Shown: one piece after another, positions 8,852 through 17,873 of the stretch
Numbering within the stretch: the stretch's first letter is position 1
Layout: each line of letters starts with the position of its first letter
DNA from: Anabaena azotica FACHB-119
Lineage (GTDB): Bacteria; Cyanobacteriota; Cyanobacteriia; Cyanobacteriales; Nostocaceae
NCBI RefSeq assembly: GCF_014697625.1
Contig: NZ_JACJSG010000008.1
Location: 1 to 64,000 of the forward strand
DNA: 64,000 nucleotides
Direction of reading: 5' to 3'
Notes under the pieces: model-generated
Told to the model about the DNA's origin: nothing
What the model saw: only the letters and a program-made list of their open reading frames with translations
Database searches by the model: none
Program-made: the position numbers and the translations under genes

Positions 8852-9529
8852 GGGAGTTTATACTTCAGCCTTAGTCGGGGGCAGTCTTTAATCTAAGGAA
8901 ACAATTTTAGGTTTTATTTTGATCGACAACAAATGTATCGACCGTATTTTATGCCCTACCAGGATATTAACACGGGTTAGTTAGATTAAGCCGTAAATTT
9001 TAACTATAGCAACTTTAACATATCGCTATAACTCCGTGTATCCCCTCATGCCGTTGACCAATTCTAGCTCTACTCTAGAGTTTAAGCTAAGGATACTTAA
9101 GAGCTATTTTATGAAAAAAATAACTTTTATCTTCCAGATGTGGCAATTTACCGTACCATAAAGAAATTTTCCTTCTTTGAGGCACTAAATTAGATGGTAG
9201 CCTCAATTCAGGTAAAGATTTAAAATTGAAAAGTTTTAAATTTCGATTAAACTTGAGAAACAAATACGCTCGTTAGTAAAAAAACGACCGTGGCTAAATC
9301 CCGGAAATAACGGAACGTCAAGTCGGCAATTACAATCCCTACATCTAAATGTAGGAATTAGTACTACAGGCTTCCTGGTGTCGTTATTCCACATTGTGAT
9401 TACACTATTATGTGGATCGTAATGGGAATTTATTCCTAGTGCGTGTACTTTTTTGAAAAATCCCAAGTGGGACTGCGTTTTTACGCCATACTGCTGTTAA
9501 TCTTATAATTTTTGTGCAAAGAGATGGTC
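8852..9529. other. Long divergent intergenic region before the response regulator
   Basis: About 680 bases lie between the CPP1-like gene and the response regulator. A 76-codon minus-strand reading frame (9236-9466) has no ribosome site or recognisable family and is not called. The region is AT-rich and probably holds promoters and a long leader for the regulator gene. I see no repeat of note. Confidence 0.4.
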
Positions 9530-10246
9530 ATGGCTCCTGCCAAGATTCTTGTAGTTGATGACGACCCTGCGGTTCGGAATTTAATCCAACGCTTTTTGAT
9601 CAAACAAAACTATCAGGTAGAGGCTGCCGAAGATGGTAAGACAGCTTTGTCTCTATTTGAGCAATTTAACCCAGATTTGGTAATTTTGGATGTCAACTTG
9701 CCAGATGTCATTGGTTTTAACCTCTGCCAAGAAATGCAAAGCCGTAATGGTGTTTTTGTTCTGATGCTGACTAGCCGTGCTGATGAAGCTGACAAGATTC
9801 GCGGCTTTGCTAAAGGTGCTGATGATTATCTCACCAAACCCTTTGGTCTGGGAGAATTAGAAGTCAGAGTTGGCGCAATTTTAAGAAGACAGCGCGTTAT
9901 CAATCCCGCAGAACAAAAACGCTTAACATTTGAAAAACTGATGATTGATCCTGTACGGCGTGAGGTGACACTTAATAGCCAACCCGTACCCTTAACTGCT
10001 TTGGAATTTGACCTGTTACATTTCTTAGCCAGCCATCCAGGTCGAGTCTGGCGACGAGCCGAACTAATTCAGGAAGTTTGGGATTATGAATACGTTGGCG
10101 ACCAACGAGTTGTAGATGTACATATTGGTCAAATTCGCAAAAAAATTGAAATAGATGCTAGCCAACCAGCATTAATTCAGACTGTGCGAGGAGTTGGGTA
10201 TAAATTTGAATGTCCCACCCACTCACAGGTAGAAGCCAATGCTTAA
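9530..10246 (+). CDS. OmpR/PhoB-family two-component response regulator
   Basis: The product is about 238 aa, starting MAPAKILVVDDD at the ATG at 9530 with GAG about 6 bases upstream; ATG 9524 is also possible. The receiver domain covers residues 4-115: acidic pocket D10-D12, phospho-acceptor D54 in LVILDVNLPD, switch T81 in MLTSRAD, and K103 in LTKPFG. The winged-helix DNA-binding domain (about 130-232) ends with VWDYEYVGDQRVVDVHIGQIR and IQTVRGVGYKFE, typical of OmpR. It is not RpaA or RpaB as I remember their sequences. No histidine kinase is adjacent, so the partner and target genes are unknown. It is an orphan regulator with an unusually long upstream region. Confidence 0.88.
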   Translation: MAPAKILVVDDDPAVRNLIQRFLIKQNYQVEAAEDGKTALSLFEQFNPDLVILDVNLPDVIGFNLCQEMQSRNGVFVLMLTSRADEADKIRGFAKGADDYLTKPFGLGELEVRVGAILRRQRVINPAEQKRLTFEKLMIDPVRREVTLNSQPVPLTALEFDLLHFLASHPGRVWRRAELIQEVWDYEYVGDQRVVDVHIGQIRKKIEIDASQPALIQTVRGVGYKFECPTHSQVEANA

Positions 10247-10518
10247 ATAGGAGCTAAAAAAAGTAAGATTTTTATACCCTTTTAGCAAACTTTTGAACTT
10301 GTGGGTATCTAGTCTAGGTTGTGCAAAAATTAGCATCTCAACCTTGACTAATTATTTAATGTTAGAACTTACGCATTGACAGAAAATTGAGACTATACAG
10401 TCAATTTAAACTTATGTGTTAAGTGTTCCAAAATAAAGTCACGCGCCACTTGAAGAGATAGATTCCTTTGGATTTCATACCAATTTTCAATTAACTCTTC
10501 GGAGCGCATTAATTCTAG

Positions 10519-10652
10519 TTGTTAGGACTTACACAACTGACACTTGGGGTAGGGTGCGTCAGATATGGAAAATCCTTTGATGTGTACGAGATTATTGGGG
10601 CTGACGCACCCTACAGTTAGTTTGATTATGACATTTGCGTAAGTCCTAACAA
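10519..10652. mobile_element. MITE-like palindromic element (AGGACTTAC ends) with internal GTGCGTCAG module
   Basis: The 134-bp element has inverted ends TTGTTAGGACTTACACA (10519-10535) and TGCGTAAGTCCTAACAA (10636-10652). Inside lies a second palindrome, TAGGGTGCGTCAG ... CTGACGCACCCTA (about 10550-10613). The same internal module occurs by itself at 61012-61075 in the opposite orientation. The same end sequence bounds the element at 31810-31985. It has no coding capacity. The surrounding 10247-10797 is otherwise empty apart from a stray end-like GTTAGAACTTACGCATTGAC near 10364. Confidence 0.7.
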
Positions 10653-10797
10653 TAATTAGACTTAATGTTTGAGAAAATATAAGTTTTTGTAGTTTTTGTA
10701 GGGTGGGCATTGCCCACCTTACGTATATTTGGGATAGGTGGAAATAGTACAGACCGTACCAGCACTTGAGAATGGCAAATCGGTACAGTTTTTTTAG

Positions 10798-10995
10798 TTA
10801 GCAGTGATGAAATAAAGTTTCTAAGTACACACGGGCAGCACGGCGATCGCTATCTCCGTTTTGCAGTAAAAATAATGATAGCGCTGCTGTCAATACGCGA
10901 TTTTGATCCCAATCGGGATGTGTTTCTAAGTAATTTTTCAGCGATTCGTGGAGAGTTTCAGGTATTTCTGTAAAAATACTGACTGTCGAATTCAT
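10798..10995 (-). CDS. DUF2811 family small protein
   Basis: The product is 65 aa, starting MNSTVSIFTEIPETLHESLK, with an AAGGAAAATGTT leader upstream of the ATG at 10995. The motifs SIFTEIPETLHESLKNYLE and DWDQNRVLTAALSLFLLQNG match the short cyanobacterial DUF2811 family closely. The first part resembles the ribbon-helix or antitoxin-like scaffold of small DNA-binding proteins, but no function is established. It is small and soluble. It stands alone on the minus strand, next to an empty 660-base region. Confidence 0.82.
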   Translation of the reverse strand: MNSTVSIFTEIPETLHESLKNYLETHPDWDQNRVLTAALSLFLLQNGDSDRRAARVYLETLFHHC

Positions 10996-11658
10996 AACAT
11001 TTTCCTTCTTTGAGGTCAGTCAAGGGTATAGATTGCTTGTAGTGAGCTAATTGCTGATAATAGTCGGGCAGGCATCCTGTGGAATTTTGATGTCAACCGT
11101 TGAACAAACTACAAACCCAGGTCGAATTATTGTGCGACATCAGGGGGTGGGTTTGTCAATGCTGCGAAATGTTAAAAACGATGGTATAAAAAACAGATGT
11201 GAACGTAATAATCAATGTTTAAAGCCCATTTCTGTTACATTAGTTAATAAAAACTCAGTCTCTACTACTCCCTCATCACCTAAATCAGAAATCCCCAGTA
11301 ACAGGGCAACAGCCTATTACCTCGTAAACAGCCTGTGGAAAACTGCGAAAATCCCTGTGGAAAACTTGTGGAATCGGTGAGGAAAATTTCAGCGAATAAT
11401 AAGAATTACAAAAACATTAACTTTTGATAACAATTAAGCAGATGAAACTTGCCCTGCCATCCCAGTTAGTAACCTAGTTATCTCCGATACATCCGCAAAT
11501 TGGGATTTTGGCGATCGCCATTACAATCTTGCAACTCCTCAACCGAAGATGAGGGAGTGGAGTGGGGGGAGAAAAACTGTCAATTCTCCCTCATCCCCCT
11601 GTTCCCCTCCCTGGAGGGGTTAGGGGTGGGTTACTCCCTCATCCCCCAATCCCAGTCC
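10996..11658. other. Intergenic region with clustered DnaA-box-like 9-mers
   Basis: Two direct copies of TGTGGAAAA (the reverse complement of TTTTCCACA, a cyanobacterial DnaA-box form) lie at 11334-11342 and 11356-11364, with a weaker TGTGGAATC at 11367. A reading frame on the plus strand (from 11051 or 11090 to 11380, up to 109 codons) overlaps the cluster. It has no good ribosome site and no family I recognise, so it is not called as a gene. Near 11560-11650 there is a G-rich/C-rich imperfect palindrome (GGAGTGGGGGGAG ... CTCATCCCCC). Confidence 0.45.
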
Positions 11659-12309
11659 CTAACGCCTCCGTTCCTGCAACTTCCGATAAACGTCCTTCAC
11701 ATCTACTTGGTGGTGAGCTAAAGCGACCAAAGTATGATATAGCAAATCGGCTACTTCACCAGCGATCGCTTCTTTGTCATCATCCTTAAAAGCCATGACT
11801 ACCTCAGCCGATTCTTCGCCAATCTTCTTTAAAATCTTGTTATCGCCGCCTGCTAGTAACTTGCAGGTGTAGGAACTTTCTGTAGGGTTGTCGCGGCGAT
11901 CGCAAATTACCTGAAATACCTGAGACAAAGTATCCGCAGGCGGTGGCACGATTTTTTCTGCCACTTGATGGAAACAACTGCGTTCACCAGTATGACAAGC
12001 AATATCTCCAACTTGCTCTATACTAATTAGCAGTGCATCACTATCACAGTCGTAACGAATACTTTGCACTTTTTGGGTGTGTCCAGAAGTCCCGCCTTTA
12101 TGCCACAACTCTTGTCGGGAACGACTCCAAAACCAAGTTTCGCCTGTATCTAAAGTCTTTTGTAATGACTCCCGATTCATCCACGCCATCATTAAAACAG
12201 TGCCATCCAGATAATCTTGCACAATCGCTGGCACTAGACCCCGTTCATCGTAGCGAATTTTTTCGACGGGAATAACATTTTGCGGTGAGAGTGAATCGAT
12301 CAGAGACAT
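11659..12309 (-). CDS. hisIE: Bifunctional phosphoribosyl-AMP cyclohydrolase / phosphoribosyl-ATP pyrophosphatase
   Basis: The product is 216 aa with the normal two-domain HisIE layout. The HisI part (about residues 1-115) carries the metal and substrate motifs [37 protein letters not shown] and [10 protein letters not shown]. The HisE part (about 120-210) carries the helical MazG-like core [16 protein letters not shown] and [13 protein letters not shown]. It catalyses the second and third steps of histidine biosynthesis in the cytosol. It is monocistronic; no his neighbours are present, which is normal for cyanobacteria where his genes are scattered. Confidence 0.95.
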   Translation of the reverse strand: MSLIDSLSPQNVIPVEKIRYDERGLVPAIVQDYLDGTVLMMAWMNRESLQKTLDTGETWFWSRSRQELWHKGGTSGHTQKVQSIRYDCDSDALLISIEQVGDIACHTGERSCFHQVAEKIVPPPADTLSQVFQVICDRRDNPTESSYTCKLLAGGDNKILKKIGEESAEVVMAFKDDDKEAIAGEVADLLYHTLVALAHHQVDVKDVYRKLQERRR

Positions 12310-12392
12310 ACCAGCTAAATTGAATGAGAATGATTCGTATCACGATACCATTGGAATGAGAGCAGCTGGCATGAATTTTTCTGTGATTTTTC

Positions 12393-12587
12393 TCATACTG
12401 GTAAAACAACAGTCCCGGCCATTGCCGATTGCATTCTCACAGCACTTAAGGCGACATGGTGGGCTTTGGACACGTTACCATACCAATGTATAGCCGAGTT
12501 AAAAGCTGCTCTGTAAAGGTCTTGATGGGGCTGTGATAATTGAGTGCGGACTTCTAAAGGCAAGTCTTCGTTCGACTTGTATAACAT
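12393..12587 (-). CDS. ChaB-like small protein
   Basis: The product is 64 aa. The stretch YKSNEDLPLEVRTQLSQPHQ followed by DLYRAAFNSAIHWYG matches the ChaB family (a small protein named from the E. coli cation-transport locus chaABC) across its first ~40 residues. The usual lysine-containing C-terminal ChaB motif is replaced by VALSAVRMQSAMAGTVVLPV. It lies 83 bases upstream of the hisIE start on the same strand, so hisIE could follow it on one transcript. No strong ribosome site is seen. The cellular role of ChaB is unclear. Confidence 0.7.
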   Translation of the reverse strand: MLYKSNEDLPLEVRTQLSQPHQDLYRAAFNSAIHWYGNVSKAHHVALSAVRMQSAMAGTVVLPV

Positions 12588-12696
12588 ATTGTTATTTCTT
12601 TGGTTCTGGTTATTTTATACGATAGAAGTTCTAGACAATTTTTGACCCTATCCTCAGATAGAGCTTTTTTTACTTGCCCACTGATAGGAGAGACCC

Positions 12697-13995
12697 TTGG
12701 TAAATACCACTATTAAAACCGCCAAATCACAAGAAATCTTTGCCGCCGCTCAAAACCTCATGCCAGGTGGAGTTAGTTCCCCAGTACGTGCTTTTAAATC
12801 TGTAGGCGGTCAACCCATCGTATTTGACCGTGTTAAGGACGCATACATTTGGGATGTAGATGGCAACAAGTACATCGACTATGTTGGCACTTGGGGGCCT
12901 GCTATTTGTGGTCATGCTCATCCAGAAGTCATTAGTGCTTTGCATGAAGCTTTAGAGAAAGGTACAAGTTTCGGTGCGCCTTCATATTTAGAAAATGTTT
13001 TGGCGGAAATGGTAATCGCTGCTGTTCCTAGCATCGAAATGGTAAGATTTGTCAACTCAGGAACAGAAGCTTGTATGGCTGTGTTGCGGCTGATGCGGGC
13101 TTTTACTAACCGAGAGAAGATCATCAAGTTTGAAGGCTGTTACCACGGACACGCTGATATGTTCCTGGTGAAAGCTGGCTCTGGTGTTGCTACGCTAGGT
13201 TTACCCGACTCCCCAGGTGTACCAAAATCTGCAACTAGCAGCACGCTCACAGCCCCATACAATGACCTGGAAGCCGTCAAAGCTTTATTTGAGGAAAACC
13301 GCGATCAAATCGCTGGTGTAATTCTAGAGCCAGTTGTGGGTAATGCTGGTTTTATTACACCTGATGCTGGCTTTTTGGAAGGCTTGCGCGAACTAACTCA
13401 TGAGCATGGCGCTTTACTCGTGTTCGATGAAGTGATGACTGGTTTCCGTATTGCTTATGGTGGCGCACAAGAAAAGTTTGGCATTACACCTGACTTGACA
13501 ACTTTAGGTAAAGTTATTGGTGGTGGCTTGCCTGTAGGCGCTTATGGCGGTCGTCGAGAAATCATGTCCTTGATTGCGCCTGCGGGGCCTGTATATCAAG
13601 CGGGAACGCTTTCAGGTAATCCCCTAGCAATGACAGCCGGGATTAAAACTCTGGAGTTATTGCAAAAGCCGGGTGCTTATGAATATCTGGAACGGATTAC
13701 TAAGAAGTTAGCAGATGGTTTGCTGCAAGCGGCTCAAGAAACTGGTCATGCTGCTTGTGGTGGTCATCTTAGCGCCATGTTTGGCTTATTCTTCACCTCC
13801 GGCCCGGTGCATAACTATGAAGATGCCAAAAAATCAGACACCGCTAAATTTGGACGCTTCCATCGCGGTATGTTAGAGCGTGGTATTTACTTAGCACCTT
13901 CTCAATACGAGGCTGGGTTTACATCTTTGGCTCACACCGAAGAAGATATTGACCAAACTATTGCGATCGCCCGCGAGGTTCTATCTAGTCTCTAA
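12697..13995 (+). CDS. hemL: Glutamate-1-semialdehyde 2,1-aminomutase
   Basis: The product is 432 aa, full length. It converts glutamate-1-semialdehyde to 5-aminolevulinate, the first dedicated precursor of chlorophyll, haem and bilins. It is a PLP-dependent class III aminotransferase fold. It shows [16 protein letters not shown] at the N-terminus, [53 protein letters not shown], and the PLP lysine in [18 protein letters not shown]. The start is a TTG at 12697 with GATAGGAG 6 bases upstream; there is no in-frame ATG near it. It is a single gene. Confidence 0.96.
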   Translation: MVNTTIKTAKSQEIFAAAQNLMPGGVSSPVRAFKSVGGQPIVFDRVKDAYIWDVDGNKYIDYVGTWGPAICGHAHPEVISALHEALEKGTSFGAPSYLENVLAEMVIAAVPSIEMVRFVNSGTEACMAVLRLMRAFTNREKIIKFEGCYHGHADMFLVKAGSGVATLGLPDSPGVPKSATSSTLTAPYNDLEAVKALFEENRDQIAGVILEPVVGNAGFITPDAGFLEGLRELTHEHGALLVFDEVMTGFRIAYGGAQEKFGITPDLTTLGKVIGGGLPVGAYGGRREIMSLIAPAGPVYQAGTLSGNPLAMTAGIKTLELLQKPGAYEYLERITKKLADGLLQAAQETGHAACGGHLSAMFGLFFTSGPVHNYEDAKKSDTAKFGRFHRGMLERGIYLAPSQYEAGFTSLAHTEEDIDQTIAIAREVLSSL

Positions 13996-14060
13996 TTACT
14001 AATTACTGAATGCTGAGTAAACATAATAACTCAGCATTCAGCCTCATAACTCAGCACTTC

Positions 14061-14222
14061 TCAGCAGCCACAACCTTTATGCTGACAACCCTTGATGGTT
14101 TGATGACCTTCAGCACAACCTTCTGAGCAATAGTATTTACCATCTTTGTTAATAGCATCGTCTGTAGAAACGATACACAAGCAAGTCTCACAAGCGCATT
14201 TTAGTTGAGTGACGGTTGTCAT
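14061..14222 (-). CDS. SmtA-type bacterial metallothionein
   Basis: The product is 53 aa, starting at the ATG at 14222 with a perfect GGAGG site 8 bases upstream, and ending at TGA 14061. It contains nine cysteines in the SmtA pattern: KCACETCLC near the N-terminus, YYCSEGCAEGH in the middle and GCQHKGCGC at the C-terminus, plus two histidines (residues 40 and 48). In SmtA/BmtA these residues hold a Zn4 cluster, with one site in a zinc-finger-like fold. The protein sequesters zinc and probably cadmium in the cytosol. The gene is short enough to be missed by length cut-offs. An SmtB-type operator lies just upstream. No smtB/ziaR regulator gene is next to it. Confidence 0.93.
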   Translation of the reverse strand: MTTVTQLKCACETCLCIVSTDDAINKDGKYYCSEGCAEGHQTIKGCQHKGCGC

Positions 14223-14256
14223 AATTGTTTCCTCCGTATTTGCTTGTGATTACACT

Positions 14257-14285
14257 ACTATATCTGAACAGATATTCAAGTATTG
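14257..14285 (-). promoter_or_regulatory. Probable SmtB/ArsR-family operator of the metallothionein gene
   Basis: The sequence CTGAACAGATATTCAAG at about 14264-14280 is an imperfect inverted repeat (TGAACA ... TATTCA) that closely resembles the zinc-sensing SmtB operator TGAACAGTTATTCA upstream of smtA. It is placed 40-60 bases before the metallothionein start, where it would cover the promoter. Expected behaviour is repression in low zinc and release when zinc or cadmium is high. Confidence 0.7.
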
Positions 14286-14450
14286 CTTAACAAAACTTAA
14301 TATTAAGCACCTTCTCCTTTCCTTTCAAGGGGAGGTTTTTTACACTTCGATCCAAAAACACTGGTTTTAGGGTGTAAGGGTGTAGGGGTATAGGGTAGAT
14401 GAAACTCTGATAATGAGCGTGAATCTTATAGTCGTCACTTAATTACTTAG

Positions 14451-14621
14451 GTCTGATGTGAATTAGAAAAACCTTTTATATCCAAAAAATAGCCTATGCT
14501 TGGAGCTTATGAAACTCGGTAGGGGCGGGTTAATCAAATATCATCAACAATTAACGATGATCCCGGTGAACCCGCCCCTACAAATGTCTACCCAATTACA
14601 AGATTTTTATTCACATTAGAC
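14451..14621. mobile_element. MITE-like element with GTCTRATGTGAAT ends and internal hairpin
   Basis: The 171-bp element is bounded by GTCTGATGTGAATTAGAAAA at 14451 and its near inverse ending ATTCACATTAGAC at 14621. It encloses a strong hairpin: GTAGGGGCGGGTT near 14519 pairs with AACCCGCCCCTAC ending near 14581. It has no coding capacity. The outer-ends-plus-inner-palindrome layout is the same as in the element at 10519-10652, with unrelated sequences. Confidence 0.6.
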
Positions 14622-14662
14622 GTTACTTTATTAAAAACCTACCCTTTACCCCTTCCCCTTTC

Positions 14663-15157
14663 CTAAAGATTAGGAACAACATCTAATATGCGAGACTCTG
14701 CACTATAGGTTTTGCCATTAAATTCATAGGTGAAGACAGCTTTGACTTTTTTTGCACCACTAAAACCTTGAGCATTAGTCAAATAAAAACCTTGCTCAAA
14801 AATCTGTAATCCAGCTAAATTCAAGGGTTGCACTACCTGAGAAATCAAAATTTTATGATTATCTGCTTGCTGAATTTCGACTTTCTTCGCGTTGATATGC
14901 AGATGATTGAGAGTTGAATTTTCTAGTTTTAACCTGACGACAGCGTGACCAACCGGATAGTTTTTTGATGCGCCAGGCGGCGGTGTCAATGTTTCGTATA
15001 CTTCTAAGAGATTAACATTCAAACTGAGAGTGGGTTTTTGAGTATTTTGTACCATAACTGTTGTTGGGATAGGTGATTTAGTTTGTAAAGAAGATGCCAG
15101 TGTAGTAGAGGCTATCAGGAACACAAAATCAAACACACTGACCTCCATTTTTCTCAT
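14663..15157 (-). CDS. Exported hypothetical protein
   Basis: The product is 164 aa. The N-terminus MRKMEVSVFDFVFLIASTTL is a signal peptide or single membrane anchor. The remainder alternates hydrophobic and polar residues and looks beta-sandwich-like: TLSLNVNLLEVYETLTPPPG, AVVRLKLENSTLNHLHINAK, and a C-terminal VKAVFTYEFNGKTYSAESRI. It is probably periplasmic. No family is recognised. It has no operon partner. The start could be 15157 or the ATG at 15148. Confidence 0.6.
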   Translation of the reverse strand: MRKMEVSVFDFVFLIASTTLASSLQTKSPIPTTVMVQNTQKPTLSLNVNLLEVYETLTPPPGASKNYPVGHAVVRLKLENSTLNHLHINAKKVEIQQADNHKILISQVVQPLNLAGLQIFEQGFYLTNAQGFSGAKKVKAVFTYEFNGKTYSAESRILDVVPNL

Positions 15158-15626
15158 AGCTATAATTGGGAATTTTCAGTATAGCCAGTTACACCCATTT
15201 ATGCCGCAATATTCAAAAAAGGGAAGAAGAGGGGAAGGGGGAAAGCCTTTGCTGTTTCTTCTCCCTGTCCCCTATCCCCTGAAAAGAGTAATCAAAAAAC
15301 CTTCACATTGCTGGTTGATTCAACCTACGTAATTTTATTGAGTTGATTGTAATTTTTTCTAAAATCTGGAAAAAATTCTCATGTACGCTTACGTAAGCAA
15401 AGCTACATTACAGTTGCAGATATCTCACCTCGACACTGCTAATAAGCCCTAGTATAATAAGTTATTCAATTATGAGAATACCTCCACGTAATACAGTTGC
15501 AACTTTAGCAAGTCTTTAAAGGAGTTCCAGCATAACTTACCTAGTGGATGTCGAATTTGTATATCAATAATTGAAACAGCGTACAACGCTTTTTTATTCT
15601 TTATTCGAGCAGCGAGTTAACGGTGC
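15158..15626. other. Divergent intergenic region before the protein kinase
   Basis: The 469-base spacer separates divergent genes. It holds a G-rich/C-rich imperfect inverted repeat (GGGAAGAAGAGGGGAAGGGG near 15221 and TCCCCTATCCCCTG near 15267) and AT-rich DNA near the kinase start. I see no further element. Confidence 0.4.
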
Positions 15627-17192
15627 ATGAGCTACTGCTTAAATCCGATTTGTCCCAATCCAGAAAATGTAGCATTTAGCCAAAGGTGTGCGGCTTGTGG
15701 CTCGCAGCTACTGTTGCGCGATCGCTATCGAGTGATGAAACTACTGGGACAAGGAGGTTTCGGGGCAACCTTTCTCGCCCACGATCAAATTTTGCCAGGG
15801 GAACCAAGTTGTGTAATTAAACAGCTACGTCCTTCAGGAACATCACCACAAGTTTTACAGATGGCGCGAGAATTATTTGAGCGCGAAGCCAAAACACTAG
15901 GCACAATCGGTAATCATCCGCAAATACCCAGACTTCTAGACTTTTTTGAGGAAAAAGAACAATTTTACTTAGTTCAGGAATATATTAGTGGTTCTACTCT
16001 CCAACAGGAAGTAAAACTTAACGGTACTTATAGCGAAGCTGGTATCAAACAGTTTTTAAGCGAAACTCTGCCCTTACTGCAATATATCCACGAAAATAAA
16101 GTAATTCATCGTGATATCAAGCCAGCTAACTTAATTCGCCGTTCTCAAGATTCCAGAATGGTATTGATTGATTTTGGCGCAGTTAAAAACCAAGTCAGCC
16201 AAGTTATCAACCAATCAGCACACACAGCATTAACAGCTTATGCAATTGGTACTCCTGGTTTTGCACCTCCAGAACAAATGGCAATGCGACCAGTTTACGC
16301 TAGTGACATCTACGCATTAGGAGTTACTTGTATTTATCTCCTTACTGGAAAAACTCCTAAAGACTTAGAGTACAATCCCACAACTGGAGAAGTTATGTGG
16401 GAACACTTAGTCCATGCAAGTGACCATTTAATTGGTGTGCTGCGGAAGATGTTAGAAGTATCAGTACGCAGCCGCTACCAGACAGCTAAAGATGTGTTAA
16501 AAGCCTTAGAGATTGAACCATATTTAGAAAGTTTAGCTCAAGGACTGTTAGTTAAATCAGATAAAGAGCCAACAATTAACCGTCCAGAAGTTTCTGCGGT
16601 GTTCAATAGCCATCCCTCTGTAGGGGCTACTGGTTTAGGGGTAGCACAAGTAGCCGCAGCAATTCGCGCGAGAAGAGCTAAAGATGCAGCAGCAAAATCA
16701 TCATTACCAAATAGTAATAGTAATGGTCATGCTTCACCCCCTCAACAATCTAAAGTGATACGTAGATTAGATAGTCAAACTTTGATGAAAGCCTATCTTA
16801 AAGGGAGGCGAGATTTTGCTCTGCACAATTTAAACTTGCTTAATCTCCAAGGTGCTGACTTATCAGAAACAAATTTTCATTCTGCTCAATTACAAAACAC
16901 TAACCTCCAAGGAGCGAATCTCCATAACAGTGATTTTGGCAAAGCTAGTTTGACACGTGCTAATCTCAAGGATGCCAATTTAAGTAGAGCTTATTTCCAT
17001 CAGGCTGATTTGGAAGGAGCAGACCTACGCGGCGCAGACCTCAGTCATGCTTATCTCAGTAACGCCAATCTCCGGGGGGCTAATTTGTGTGGTGCTAATC
17101 TCACGGGTGCAAAAATTACTGATGAGCAATTAGCATTAGCTAAAACCAATTGGATGACAATACGCCCTAACGGTAAAAGAGGTTTGTTGTAA
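15627..17192 (+). CDS. SpkB-type Ser/Thr protein kinase with pentapeptide repeats
   Basis: The product is 521 aa. It starts with a four-Cys zinc-ribbon-like or redox motif (CLNPICPNPEN and QRCAACGSQ). A complete protein kinase domain covers about residues 33-300: glycine loop LGQGGFGATFLA, lysine in CVIKQL, catalytic loop HRDIKPANLI, DFGAVK, and GFAPPEQ in the activation segment. A low-complexity linker follows (about 300-380, Ala/Ser/Asn-rich). Some 20 pentapeptide repeats cover about 390-500. This architecture matches cyanobacterial SpkB, which is linked to oxidative-stress tolerance in Synechocystis. No membrane segment is seen, so it is probably cytosolic. Its substrates are unknown. It stands alone. 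Confidence 0.9.
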   Translation: MSYCLNPICPNPENVAFSQRCAACGSQLLLRDRYRVMKLLGQGGFGATFLAHDQILPGEPSCVIKQLRPSGTSPQVLQMARELFEREAKTLGTIGNHPQIPRLLDFFEEKEQFYLVQEYISGSTLQQEVKLNGTYSEAGIKQFLSETLPLLQYIHENKVIHRDIKPANLIRRSQDSRMVLIDFGAVKNQVSQVINQSAHTALTAYAIGTPGFAPPEQMAMRPVYASDIYALGVTCIYLLTGKTPKDLEYNPTTGEVMWEHLVHASDHLIGVLRKMLEVSVRSRYQTAKDVLKALEIEPYLESLAQGLLVKSDKEPTINRPEVSAVFNSHPSVGATGLGVAQVAAAIRARRAKDAAAKSSLPNSNSNGHASPPQQSKVIRRLDSQTLMKAYLKGRRDFALHNLNLLNLQGADLSETNFHSAQLQNTNLQGANLHNSDFGKASLTRANLKDANLSRAYFHQADLEGADLRGADLSHAYLSNANLRGANLCGANLTGAKITDEQLALAKTNWMTIRPNGKRGLL

Positions 17193-17380
17193 TTTGCAAT
17201 TTTGGTTATTAGGGCGGACAATGCCCACTCTACAAATACTTAAATTTTTATAATCATTAAATCGTATTCTCTATATAGAGGATGGATTAAGAGTAAGTTT
17301 CTGTTTATTTGTAGTGAAGTAAAGGCTGAAAAATTTATATTTATTATTAAGAATACAAAATGGTATGCCTAATGACAATT

Positions 17381-17545
17381 AGAGATGATTTATAAAGTAA
17401 ACCTTAAATTGTCGGGTGCGTTAGAGCAGCGCGTAACGCACCGTATTTGCTGGTGCGTTACGGCTAATTCCTCATTTCGCCAACGCTCAAATCCTGACAT
17501 AGCCGTAACACACCCTACTTAATATTTACTTTATAAATGACCTCT
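17381..17545. mobile_element. MITE-like element with AGAGRTSATTTATAAAGTAA ends
   Basis: The 165-bp element has imperfect 21-bp inverted ends, starting AGAGATGATTTATAAAGTAA at 17381 and ending TTATAAATGACCTCT at 17545. Inside are nested palindromes built on GGTGCGTTA/TAACGCACC. A lone half-end (AGAGATGATTTATAAA) recurs at 60718. The right end contains the ATG used by the small reading frame at 17537. Confidence 0.6.
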
Positions 17546-17752
17546 AAGTTGCTTAACCAAGAATATAATCAACCAAATGGTACTTTAGATAATACTTTGC
17601 CAATGCCTATCAATTATCATGCTCAAATCAATCTTAAATCTAACAATTTTGATTTAAGCCTAGAGCAAAAAGTAGATATTTTAGACCTTTTTTGGCAGCA
17701 AAATTTAATCAAGAATCAATTTTTGCTGATTTAGGAATGCTTCCTCCCTGCT
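17537..17752 (+). pseudogene. Candidate host gene fragment interrupted by the outer IS
   Basis: A reading frame from the ATG at 17537 gives 65 aa (MTSKLLNQEYNQPNGTLDNT..., NFDLSLEQKVDILDLFWQQN) and then stops. If one base is lost in the T6 run near 17692, the frame continues as LAAKFNQESIFADLGMLPPC. After removing the IS at its TTAA target (joining 17756 to 21509), it would read on to KSQQEQLD and a stop. This suggests a small gene disabled by a frameshift and by IS insertion. I do not recognise the protein. The start lies inside the end of a MITE-like element, so the true start may be elsewhere. Confidence 0.4.
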
Positions 17753-17873
17753 TTAACTCATATCTTGCACCTGGAAAATTGGATGTCAAAACCACAACTA
17801 CGTGCAAGATGAACAAGGCGTTCAATATTAAGTAAAAGAAGATACACGACCATGTTGGGGAAAATAGATTCAA

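Noticed and set aside
9236..9466. 76-codon minus-strand frame before the response regulator
   Set aside because: It has no ribosome site and no family resemblance, and lies in the probable promoter region.
11051..11380. 109-codon plus-strand frame
   Set aside because: It has a weak start context and low-complexity sequence overlapping DnaA-box-like repeats. No homologue is recognised, so it is not called.
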